DNA of 64,000 nt from contig JALJCS010000010.1 of the NCBI GenBank assembly GCA_023055355.1, positions 22,273,001 through 22,337,000 on the forward strand. Direction: 5' to 3'. The stretch is from Agelaius tricolor (lineage: Eukaryota > Chordata > Aves > Passeriformes > Icteridae). Each line of letters starts with the position of its first letter. Position 1 is the stretch's first letter. Under the pieces are notes generated by a model. The model made no database searches. It worked only from the letters and a program-made list of their open reading frames with translations, and was not told the DNA's origin. The translations under genes and the position numbers were made by a program. Below, piece by piece: positions 11,906-22,999 of the stretch.

Positions 11906-14900
11906 AATGTCACAAAGCTTTCTTCTCATGCAGCAGATTTCATTGTTGGCTTCTGGGTCTACAGGATGAATTCAAGAATAAGAAACTCCTGGATGCTCTC
12001 TGATACCCCACAGCTGCCAGCCATGCACTGCTCCAGAACATCTCCAGAGCTCACAGACGCTGGATATTCAGATTGAACTTTTCAATGTCTCTGAAAGACA
12101 TAATGAAAAGTAGCACTCACTCAGCCCTTCTGTGTTCAGAACGATTTAATTATATGAGAATTTGAACTTTGCCAGAACAAACACAAGGGAAAACCTTCAG
12201 ACAATTCCAGCATCCCTTTGTGTTGTTTCATAGGGAGGAGAGCAAAGTTGCCAAACCTTTGACATCAAGTGTCCTGACAAAGCCTAAGAGCATAATTAGC
12301 CTAAGCAAAATCGTGGGAGACACACATTACCTCCTGCTATATGTGGGCAAGTTCGTGATTAGATTATATCAAAATAATAAGTGGACTCATCCTGATATGC
12401 ACATCTCTGCCTTTTGCCCAACACCAGCTGCTGAGAATAACTTAATTCTATTTGCAGACTAATCACCAGGATGTTTACTATTGGAGGGGAGTATTTTTAA
12501 ATATCTAGAGTGTAAATTTATCAAAGACACTCATAAATCCAAAACCAGAATCTGCTCACACCCAGGTTGAACAGACAGGGTCAGATGCATTAAAGGTATC
12601 AGAAGGATTAAATGTGCTAACACATGGAGTTTTATTAAGATTGAGAGAGATGAATATTATTAAGCTTGGTGATTGTACATGTCATTTTGGGAGAGAGGAT
12701 AGTAGAAATGGAAACAAACATCATTAACAGCAACTAGAAGAAAAGTTTCATCTGCATACATAAATATTTCAGTCCTCGCTCTTTCTCAGGGCAGTCCTTG
12801 GAGAAATGCTAGAGAAAAAATATTAATAAAAAAGAGCATTCACTCTGAAGGTATTCAACTGTAAAAATGAATACAAGGTTAGGGAATATAGGGAGAAATA
12901 AGAGTGAAGGGCCAGGTTATGAATACTATGAAAGCAAAGTAGTGTTTGTGACATTTGTACCAACAGGAGCTAGAATCTGGTCTGCCATATTAATGCTGAG
13001 TTTTTGGAACAGCAACATGTACAGGAGATTGTTCTTGCTTTGTGAAATTTGGTGACTGGAAACGTGCTTGCAGTTATATCTGGACCTCTGACTTTAGTGA
13101 GTGACTGGGAGCAAACCTCTGAGGATATGAATTTCATAGGTAATTGCCCAGAGGCCTCCTCATTGTGGCCTTTGCCTCTGAGAAGCATCAAGGAGCTTTT
13201 TCAAGTGAATGGAAATGCAACGTGGAAAGTTTGTGCTTGCTATCAACACAGGAGAAAAATCACACTGATGGGATTTGCATGGCCTATGTCACACCATAAG
13301 ACAGCTTTGCTTGCACCCAAATCCTGTCTCCCCTCAAGGTCCCATGCCATTGTTCTTTCCAGAACTAGTAATGGAAATATCTTGCAATTGTCTCCTTGAT
13401 GTGTCAGTTCAAAGTCACTGCTTTATAACTGTTTCAAAGCTTGAAAAAGAAGGTTGCAATAGTGAAATGCAAATCAGCTTTTCCAGGTTTATATCCACAG
13501 CACCACTGCTTTTGAAGGTAGCAATAAACTGTTTCCTAAGAAGAACCACCTTCTCTCTTCCCTGTCATGGATGAATATCACTTCAGCGTGATGCCGCTCT
13601 ATCTGTAGAGTCAAAACTGGCAGGTAATTCATCATTCTGCACCAAGCTGACTCATTAGAAACCCAGGAAACTAGATATTAACTAGCTCCTTTAATATGTT
13701 TCCCTTTATTCTCATTTCACAAAGTTTCCTGTGCCTCTGTTTTGTCCTCTGTTGCTAAATTGCAATTATCGTGGAACTTTGATCTCTTCACCTGTAGATG
13801 GCCCACTCATCCATCACCACAGTGATTTTTTTTAAACACTAAAAATCCAGGACTTTCTGCAGGTTTAAAAAACATTTAATGCTAGCTCTTGCCTGTAAAA
13901 CAACCATGCAGACTGTATAAAATCAGGGGCAAGGATGCAGGGCTTTAATAACTCAAAACAGTAAAAGATAATTTGTGACTTAAAAATCAGAGTTCATTTA
14001 AAGAGTGTGTTTGTCATCTTTTAAAACTTCCTTTAGTTTTCAAGATTTTATTTTTCATCTCTCTTTCAGATAAGAAGTGACTTGATGGCCAGAAATTAGG
14101 GTTTTACCAAAAATCACAAATAACCTCTACCATGGGCTGCTAGAATCTCTAGTTCTAAATTGGAGATGCTACCAAACAATTTCCATCATTTTGTCTTGAT
14201 TATCTGGAGCATGTGTAATCTATCTAGAGTTTTCAGCTGGATTTACTGTGTGTAAACTGAATAGCTAGAGAGCATGAATACCATATTTCTGTTCAGCATC
14301 TCCCAAAAGAGTGATTCTTATTACAGATCCATGGTAGAGCTGATTTGCAAAAATATTATGAAACTACCTGGATTTTTCTGAATGTGGATCAGATCTGTTA
14401 AAATTCATGCTGGCTGGATATACAGAAATCCCAGAAATAAAAAAAGTAGAAATTATCCACAATTGCTTGTGCTCATTTCTACACAGAAAGAATAGAACTT
14501 GCCTCAAGTAATGGCTGCTTTTCCCTCAATATAAGATTCAACAATTCTATTTCAAGACTACATTCATTTTTCAGAACTCATTTTTACCTGCATCTTAAGA
14601 ATCTACATCTTAAGAAAGATTTAGCTTTAAAAAGAAGGGTAACACAAAAACCCAGTGATGAATTCTTCTCTTCCCAAATAATTAAATGAACAGAGGCCAC
14701 ATTTCTATCCTTATGAGAGATTTTTTAATTTATTTTTTCCTTCATGTTTTATACTTTTTAACTAAAACTTCATTTTTGCACCAGCAATACCCAATGGTAT
14801 TTCTTTGAAATTTTAATTGAACATGAGGGCTGATTTTCATTCACATTCTACCATCCCATGGGGCAAAAAGGAGGGATTTCAGAAATTACCATATTTATAA

Positions 14901-15028
14901 CACATTGCTAATGAGTGTGAGATGCCATCCTGTGTCAGTTCTCTTCAGCTCTATGCTCTGCCTTGGCCATTTCTAAACTATTCCATGGGATTAGTCCTGC
15001 ATTGCCACAGTGCCAGCACCACCAGATT
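11906..15028. other. Non-coding unique sequence
   Basis: No gene is recognised. Frames at 12169-12462 and 13049-13399 on the plus strand reach 97 and 116 codons but have no domain, no convincing splice sites and overlap other frames, so they are best treated as chance. A short direct repeat catcttaagaa occurs twice near 14583 and 14599. Nothing else stands out. Confidence 0.55.
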
Positions 15029-15085
15029 CATGGAATCATAGATAGGATCATGGAATATACTGAGTTGGAAGGGACCCATGGATTC
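15029..15085 (-). mobile_element. CR1 LINE, 3' end fragment, antisense orientation
   Basis: The plus strand reads catggaatcatagataggat, then catggaatatactgagttgg and aagggacccatgg. This is the reverse complement of the avian CR1 terminus (tail words of the gaatcatagaat type, then gagttggaagggaccca). Fewer than 60 bp are recognisable before the similarity fades. It is a degraded, inactive remnant. Confidence 0.82.
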
Positions 15086-16145
15086 CTTCTGTGGAGTTTC
15101 CTGGAATCTCGGGCATTTGGAAACTCAGAAATTCCAACTGAAAATATTTTGTGCCTGAATATGATATACAGAACTTTCTTATTTGGTGAGGAGTGTGGGG
15201 AAATGTTACAATAAGAACGCAAAATATTTCATGCAATTGTATGGAAACCTGTACCCAAAGTTGTGCATTGGTTATTGATGTGGGAAATCAAGCCCTGCTG
15301 CACTTGGGAATGCCCAGTGGATCTAGAGGGGACTTATCTGACCCAAGAAGCATGCAGACAGTTCTGATTATCAGACAGAAGGCACAGCACTGATCCTGGT
15401 TGGAGTTTGAAGGCAGCATGCCTGGGAGGGACTACCTTTAAAGCAATTCTCCACAGAGGTCTAAGCTTAATAATAAGGGCCCCACTAGGTTCTAAGCATC
15501 CCCCCTCCGATTAAAGGTCCTAAAACTGAAGAGTTCATTGTACTTTTAGAGGTAAGGTGCCTTTGTGAAGGCTGCAGTACCATGGCTGCTGACCTCTGTC
15601 TGCAGACAAGTCATGGTTGTGCCAATCCCCCTGGCTCTGGGTGCTTCCTCCTGCTTTAGTTATCGTTGATACTCCTGTAATGGGGCTGTTACCAGTCAAA
15701 ACATTTTTTGTTGTTAGTTTCCATCTAGTCCTTTAACCTTCTCACTGCACAGTCACAGTTCCAGTGGTAGCACAGGACTGGGTACTGTGCACCCAGAGAT
15801 GGAGCACCAGACTTGTCCAGATTTTCCAGTCTTCTCATTACACCTCCGAATTTGGAGCCAGCCTGGAACTTCTGCCTCCACAATCCAGAGTGCTGACACT
15901 GTCTGCAGGCCTGGAAAGACACGTGGGGTCAAAAAGGAACCTGGAGAGGATTGGTTTGTGTCCAGGAGTTGCCTGCAAACATAGACAAAAGCCCACTGTG
16001 CTTCTGTGGTGATGGTGTCTGACAGAATCACATACCAGAGGGGACAACAGAAATTTCACATTAAAAATTACACTTTGCTTGTAAATGCAGTTAATAACTG
16101 TTAGCCTTTTGGAAATGCCAATATGCACAAGAACAAGCCAGTGGG
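15086..16145. other. Non-coding unique sequence
   Basis: No gene or named repeat is recognised. Several overlapping frames on both strands between 15720 and 16370 (up to 176 codons on the minus strand) lack any domain, and the longest runs through the GTTT microsatellite, so I take them as chance open frames. Confidence 0.5.
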
Positions 16146-16174
16146 GTTTGTTTGTTTGTTTGTTTGTTTGTTTT
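16146..16174. repeat. GTTT microsatellite, seven units
   Basis: Seven perfect gttt tetranucleotides plus one extra t. On the minus strand this reads as (AAAC)n. It sits in unique sequence, with no retroposon body recognised beside it. Confidence 0.97.
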
Positions 16175-17907
16175 AAGGCAGATATTGTAACGCACCCAAC
16201 ATCAGTCCTACTATTCAGGCCATTTTTGTTAAACTGTACTGTCTCCACAATAATACCACTTTGTGCTTCATGACTTTGGGCAGATTCATGCAGGAAGGGC
16301 TGTAATAGGGTGTGAAATAAAGATTTAGTAGCACAGCATTGCAAATGCAGTCTAGCAAAGGAGTTCATTACACTTCCATTAAGACTGCAGAGTTAACATT
16401 AAAACCAGCCAAGAAACACAAAAACTGTAAGGTATTAATGTTCCTGCAGCAGCATTGACTCAGTCACATTGTACAACCAACAAGCTCTGCTCCTTGCTTT
16501 TGGCCAGAATGTACAACTTCCAATTTTAGCACATTTGTCTGATCATAGTCATAGATCCAAAGGTCCCAGGAACAATCAGCCCACAGGATTAGGAGCTCTG
16601 CCTAAGTGAAAGAGCCTTTGTTTGTTTCATGAACAAAATTCACCTTGCACAGTCCTCCAGCACACAGCACAACTGGGAGGTGTCAAGCAGAAGGAACTTA
16701 ATCAGGTCAAACATTTCAATTTGTATCAGAAATTTGTTTAAACAGGAAAGAGCTGTTCGTGCATCTATGAGGGCAAGCTCTTTGCTCCCATCAGCTCTGC
16801 CTACCTTATTCATTTCTAAGTGTTTTCAGTCTTGACCTCCAACAGAATTGGAAAGGAAATGTTTTCAGGGAGCCAAGATTTTGTTTTCCACACAAACAGT
16901 TTGATTGGTCTGAAGGGGCTTTTGATAATTTGTTCCCCTTGAAATATTTTAGACAAAAAGTTTTGAGATATTGAAAATCTTTCATTTGTGCATTTTCTGA
17001 GATGATACACATTTTCAGAACCACAATGCTATTGTAATCAGTTTCAGGTGTTGATTTAGAGCTATGAGAGGCTCTAATGCCTCTCTTCCTTGAGGAGGTT
17101 GCTGGGACCAGCCTCAAGGACTCTGCCCCTCTCTTGCTGCTGCCTGTCCCTTCCCATACCTCGGGAAAATGCCCAAACCCAGCACAGTGGAGCAGAGTGG
17201 TCAGAAGCAGCAGTGAGATGCAGATGATCTCAGTTTTGGAGCTTTGTCCATCCTTGTTTTCCATTGTTTTGGGCTCAAGGAAGGGGAGAGGGCTGCAGGC
17301 AACAGCCACCACTCTGTCTTTGTCCCATTGCCAACACGGAATGAAGTCGAGGTGGTGAACACCATTTTTTTGTAAAGCACCTTTTTTTGGTCAAGTTTTA
17401 TTATTAATTTTGCTGCTGTCCACGTATGTCTCTAATTCCACTGCTGTTTTCTGTCAGTAAATTATCTCAACCCACGTATTGTCTTTGTCCCTCTCTTACC
17501 AGAGGGGTTCTGGGGAAGGGGAGTGGCTTATTTGGAGTTTAGCTGCTGTTAAACCATCACAGCGTCAATTTTAAGGAATAGCTGGAAATTCTGCTGTGAT
17601 AAGCTGTCACTTACTCTTCTGTTTCATTCTCCAGTCTGTGTTTCTGTCCTTCCTTGCCATACCATAAATCTTAAAGAGGAGGCCATTTAAATGTTCAAAT
17701 AAATGTCTAACTGTAGTCATCATGTTTAAAGAGTTTATTCACTTAGGTGACAAACTTTTCAATATCAATCTTTTTTGTTCTTATGTAAGACTTCTCACAG
17801 GACAAATAAGAAAAGTTATCCCCAAATATTGGAGACTAAAATCATTTGGAGCAATGCTTCCCATTGGGGAAAGCATGGGCAGGCTGCCCAGGAGAACTTA
17901 GCTGATT
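16175..17907. other. Non-coding unique sequence
   Basis: No gene or repeat family is recognised. A minus-strand frame at 16806-17312 (168 codons) has no recognisable domain, and its composition gives no support for coding. Nothing further is seen. Confidence 0.5.
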
Positions 17908-17974
17908 TCTGGTTTTGTCACAGATCCTCTTGTCTTTGGGCAAATTCTTTGACCCCTGGTTTCCACTGTTTTAG
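17908..17974 (+). mobile_element. Possible MIR-type SINE remnant
   Basis: The string tctggttttgtcacag, followed by tgtctttgggcaaattcttt and gacccctggtttcc, lines up by eye with the conserved core of mammalian-wide interspersed repeats (ctctgccact, gtgaccttgggcaagtcact, taacctct..gtttcc). MIR copies predate the split of mammals and reptiles, so a worn copy in a bird is plausible. Similarity is limited and includes gaps. A profile search would be needed to confirm it. Confidence 0.4.
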
Positions 17975-20335
17975 GAAAGAGACACAGCTTTTGGGCTGGC
18001 TGTTGAGGCTTTAGATCTCCTGCCCAGAAACTGAGTAGGTATTATGGCCTTAGTTCTTGATATTAAGGGGCTAGGGATGTCTCTATCCCATGTGGATATA
18101 AGCCACAATCCCAAATATTGCCTGTTAAGAGAATTGGCAAGGAAATATGTGCAATCTTCACTCTCTGAAGTGAAGGCTGCCAGACTGAGGCAATAGAGAT
18201 TTAATGTATTCAAACATTGCAGTGCTGTGTGTAAGTGGATATGATTTAAGGTAATGCATTTTAACACAGCATTATACACTTGCCAGAGTGATTTTATGTA
18301 AAGTTATAGTCCTGCTTTTAAATGACAGTACATCAAGACACATCTTGAATTAACTTGACTGAAAGCTTTTTGTGATAAATAGCTGGTGCAGTGGTACAGG
18401 GTACACCTGACCCAGGCTCTGTGGGGACAGCATGTCTGCTGGATTTTGGGAGATTACTCTGGGCTGCTGAAGATGATGCCCTGAGCCATGAGTTATGCTT
18501 TGGCCTGAACATTGGTTCTCTGTGCACATGTGCACAAGAAGGGAGAAATTATTCACCTTCCCTGCTCCATTGGCGGTGCTTTGAGGAATGCTGGGGTGCA
18601 GGATGGGAGCTGTGCAAGCAGGGCCAGGGGAAGGCAGCTGCCCTCTCTGGTGTCAGCTACCCCAGAAATGTCAGATAAGTGGAATACAGACTTCTGGGAA
18701 GCTCATCCCCAAGTCAGTGCCAAACTCATGACTTTCTGAGCCATGGCAGATGAATTTGACAGAGAAGCAATTAAGGGTCTGAGGAGTCTCCTGACTGGCA
18801 GTGCTGGCTGCTCAGTTTGAGCTGCCCTAAAAGAGTCCCATTTTAGGGGAAGCTTTCCCTGCAGTGCAGCTCATCCAGAGTGCTCCCTTTAGGTACACTA
18901 AATGGGGAACACTTTTATAGTGGCATCAGGACTGGTTGCTGGCATCCTGGTGCCAGCTACAGAAGTCTGCTTTCTGCAGAGAGTGTGCTAACTGCCAGCA
19001 AAACCAAATTAACTGCATTCACAGCTTGCATCCAAATTCAGTGGAATATTAATTATGACCAAAAGTACAAATGCAAAAAACATCTCCCTCAGAAAAAGAG
19101 ATTTATCTGTCCAAGTAACATTATGAATTATCAGTTTATCAGCAGCTTAACATAAAACACATAATTATATCAGTGAATCATTTAATAATTAAAGCACAAG
19201 TTAATTGATATTATTCACCAGCTGAATAAAATCTCCATGAAGCAAACAATGGCACCCACTGGGGTAGAGGTAATTTTGACACAGTTCTTCAATTAATAAA
19301 GTAAAAGATATAAAGCAAACATAATTACAGTGGTCGGCAGGAGTGTATGTGATTGTAGGGAGGAATAGGAATTTCAACAAACTCAGAGCAGTAAATTATC
19401 AAAATTTAATGATTTCCCCAAGTACTCATGTTCTGAGAAAAACTATACTCTGACAGAAGACAGGAAAAGAAAGGAGAGAATAAAAAATTGGAATAGAATA
19501 GCAATAACAGTATCACTGACTTATTCTGAGCAAATCTGTGGAGAAATGAATGCCTGGTATTTATGGGCTTTCCATAGGGACAAAAATAATTTATTTGTGA
19601 TCAAAAAGAGAGTGAGACAACAAGGAAAATATCCTTATAGCTGCTTTGTAGAGCCTTTTTTGTTTTTTAACTGCTGCTTTTGCAACACATTGTCTGGATG
19701 GGGAGTTTGGGCACTGAACTACTTCTCAAACTTATAGTATTGGAACAATTATTTTGAAATCATGAATGGATTGTTCCATGCCTCTCAGAACTATTAGATA
19801 GGAAGGTTTCTAAAAACTGAATACTTAGATAGTTCTTTCCCTTTTAAGTTTTGAGTCTTGAAATTGCTTTCATATAGCAGTTGCCAGATTTTTTTTCTTT
19901 GTTCAGCCTAGAAGAGCACTTTAAAAAACAATAAAATGTGCCAAATAGCCCTGGTATTCCAAGAGCTGGGATTAGGGAAGCAAGTATCCCATGTTGCCAG
20001 GGTGGCAGTCGCTGCAGACACAGTGCACCAGGAAGGTGTTCCTCCATTTCACCCCAGTGTCACATCTAATTCTCTGCATCCCCATTGCTTTTGGTTTTAA
20101 CTGACACTGAGTAATGACACAGCTGAACTGGATATTCAGAAAAGATTATAGGAGCATATGGTTTATTTGCTTTCCATTGGTTACACTCCTTTCTGGACAG
20201 GCAGCAAAGAGATTAAGATTGATTTGATTTATCTCTCAATATTTAACATGAGAATGAGATCACTCCTCTGTCTGTAATCAATGTGAGAAGCAGGAAACCA
20301 TAAACAACCCATGTGGACTAACTGTAGTCCTGCAG
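17975..20335. other. Non-coding sequence; AT-rich block at 19120-19350 looks constrained
   Basis: No gene is recognised. From about 19120 to 19350 the sequence is dense in homeodomain-type words (catttaataattaaagcac, gttaattgatattattcac, caattaataaagt) without being a simple repeat, which resembles a conserved enhancer. The rest shows no structure I can name. Confidence 0.4.
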
Positions 20336-20473
20336 AGGAGCCTGTCATTTATGCTGGTGGAAGAATATGGCCAGACTGCTTATCACATTCAGCCAGAGTG
20401 CCAGGTTGTGGGGCCGGAGCCCAAGCACGAAGATATGGATAGGGTGAAACCTCACCAACACCAGCTTGGAAAG
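20336..20473 (+). other. Candidate exon of an unknown gene (unconfirmed)
   Basis: An uninterrupted frame spans 20258-20647. Inside it, ggaaag|gtaaga at 20468-20479 is a near-consensus splice donor (AAG|GTAAG) with the GT at 20474. Upstream, ctaactgtagtcctgcag ends in an AG at 20334-20335 and contains a branch-like ctaac, although its pyrimidine tract is weak. Between them lie 138 nt, exactly 46 codons, giving a phase-0 exon at both ends. The predicted peptide is mixed and charge-rich (it includes VEEYGQTAYHIQPE and PKHEDMDRVKPH) and has no low-complexity runs. I recognise no family. It could equally be a chance frame beside a chance donor. Confidence 0.22.
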
Positions 20474-22950
20474 GTAAGACTTGTATGTCCATCAGTAACC
20501 TGGGGTTTTGTTGTACTGCCTTTGCTAAATCACAGGCAACTCTGTTTTACCTCCTCCTCCTCCTACTGTTTGTCATTTGTACTGCTGTCCCAGTCCAAAC
20601 TGGGACTCATTGTGAAAGAAGTTGTACATACACAGGGTGAGGGATAACAGTGAGACAAAGCAGGTGAGAGAAGCGCCTGCTTTTGAAATTACCTGCCTGG
20701 GATACTCTGCCATGGTCCCCAGAATAGGACACACTTCTGTTCAAGGTACATTCAAGTACCTAAACAATGAGAAAGCATTCTCATTGTGAATGAAGGTAGA
20801 AGAATCCATGATTATTAATTGAACTGTTCCTGGAAAATATCTGCTACTTTTTCTCTGCCTTGTGTAAAGAAATAGAAGGAGTCAGAAGGAGAGAAACAAT
20901 AGCAACAGAGGTTATGGAGACTGGGTCCAATTAGACCATTTCCTGATATTTTAGGTAAGAGAGATAAATGTGAAATATAGACAGAATGTTAATAATCTAA
21001 TATTTGCCTTAACATTTAAATCAGAGTACTAAAAACTAGGCTGGGTCGATGTGCTTCAGAAAATAGGTTTCCTAATAAAAGTCCTCAGCAGACCCTGTGT
21101 TGAGGTGATGGTGATGTTGAGCTGTAAGAACAGGAAGCCAGTGAACCACAGGTGCTTGCTGGCTGGGAGCTCTGAAATCACCCATTCCTCAGGTAGAACT
21201 CATGTTCTGGGCATCACCTTTAATAACCATGGTGTTAACACCAGTGACCAATTAACAGCCCAGAGTATCTAAATAAGTTGGCATTGGAAGTTATCTTCAT
21301 TTTGTGAGGACACTGAAAATTTAAAGAGCAGTTTAATTGAGTGGGGGGGCTTGGTCTGAGATGGGACAGCAGTAGAGATGCAGCAACAAGTATGTGGAGC
21401 TGTGGGTTAGGTTGCCTTGGCTCACTCAAAGAATTGGACCAAATTATGAATAAACAGGCCAAGAGAGAGTAGTCTAGCTTAAAGTATTGTGCTCTGAATG
21501 ATAAAAGTCTGGAAAACCATACTGAGAGAGCTGCTCTCTGTAGCTAATTAAAAGAGTCTATTAGGAAGGATCCCACAGGCTGTTGCCCTGAAATTATTCA
21601 CCATGCTTAGCAGTTTGTTAAAGGAATAAAAAAATGGCTTTGGGTATTTTTGAATGAGGAAAGACTACAAATGTCCTGTAGAACCAAGACAGAGACCTGA
21701 ATGGAAAGGGAAATAGCATGCAAGTCAACAAAGTGGGAGCAATGTGCCCTGCCTCGTAGGAATAATTTACAGTGTAAATATAGAGAAGAAACGTGAGCCA
21801 GGTAGTATTTTAGGGAGGAGAACAGTGGGAGTAGGATAATAAATCATGCAGTTTCAGACCATGAAAACAATGCAGATCTCATTCCAGGATATAAACTAGG
21901 AAGATTTCTTGCAGGCTGTTTGAGATAATCATTCTCAGGACTCAGTAAAGGCTTTCTGGGGTGCCAGAATGCGAGTCTTATCACTGTATTTCAGGAGGTG
22001 CAGATGTTGAGAGCCTAGAAAGAGCTGAAAACTTGAAGGCTGCTGCCAGGAAAGTTGAAAGAAACTGAGTGTGAATTGCCTAGGGAAGAGATAGCCAAAG
22101 GCAGGCATCCATCTAGCAGTCAGCTTCAAGGCAGAAGGGAGAAAATTGCTCTCTTCATTCATTGTGAAAAGGAGTAGAAGTAATGGCCTTAAAGTATAGC
22201 AAGAGGTGTCATGTGTAGTGTTACATTAGACACTAAGAAAAACTTTGTAGCAGGGTAGTAGTTACGCCCTGAAAACAATTGTGTGGAAGGATGATGGTTT
22301 TTCCTTACTGAGGTTGCAAAGAACTGGATAAACTCATATGGTCTGATGGGCAGTAGGGAAATATTGGCAGAGCAGGGAGAGAAGTTGAAGGTCTGTCATA
22401 AAAAGAAGCTGTAATTGTCTGTATTCCATGTGCAGAAAATTAAAATCTCCCTGTTTGAGAACTGAATAAAGGAATATTCTTTCAGAGAAGAGCGTCCACA
22501 AGCTACCAAGCCTTCATCCAGCCTGTGATTTCTCCAGGATGGAGAACATATCAACTCCTTGTCTATCTGAGAGATAATCAGTGTTTTCCCTAAAGAAACT
22601 CTCGTTTGTCATTCAGGTTTTGTGTTTAGAGGATGGTAATTAAGTGCTCTAATATAGAAAAGTCTTTTATCTGGTAGCATTTGATTTGCACAGGCATTAA
22701 TGGAGTCTGGCTTGGTCCATGAGCATGAGCCACTTGTGTATGTAATAATAATCATGATAGTAATGAGAGTAAAATTAATAAAATGAGCAGTTATTTCTTG
22801 AGCTATATACATCTATTTGTAAAGGCATATTGCACTTTGTTAGAAATATTTGAGAAATTTCCTTTTGTTTTCCTTGTGGAATTCTGAGTTAGTTTCCACG
22901 TCACTTTTAATTTTTTCCTATTTCAATACTTTTCTCAATTCTTTCATGTA
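20474..22950. other. Non-coding unique sequence
   Basis: No gene or repeat family is recognised. The first part would be intronic if the candidate exon just upstream is real. The segment 21300-22400 is somewhat purine-rich on the plus strand but shows no repeat unit. Confidence 0.5.
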
Positions 22951-22999
22951 TTTTTTTTTTTTTTACTTCAGGCTTAAAAATATTTTTTCTTTTTTTTCC
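22951..22999. repeat. T-rich low-complexity tract
   Basis: A run of 14 T is followed within 50 bp by further runs of six and eight T, ending in ccc. The piece ttttacttcag looks like a splice acceptor, but the downstream sequence is AT-rich with no sustained frame, so I do not call an exon. The tract could be a reverse-oriented poly(A) tail, but no element body is recognised. Confidence 0.8.

Noticed and set aside
15838..16368. Longest open frame in the window, 176 codons on the minus strand
   Set aside because: It translates through the GTTT microsatellite as a Lys-Gln-Thr-Asn run, overlaps other frames and has no recognisable domain. A frame of this length is expected by chance in 64 kb.
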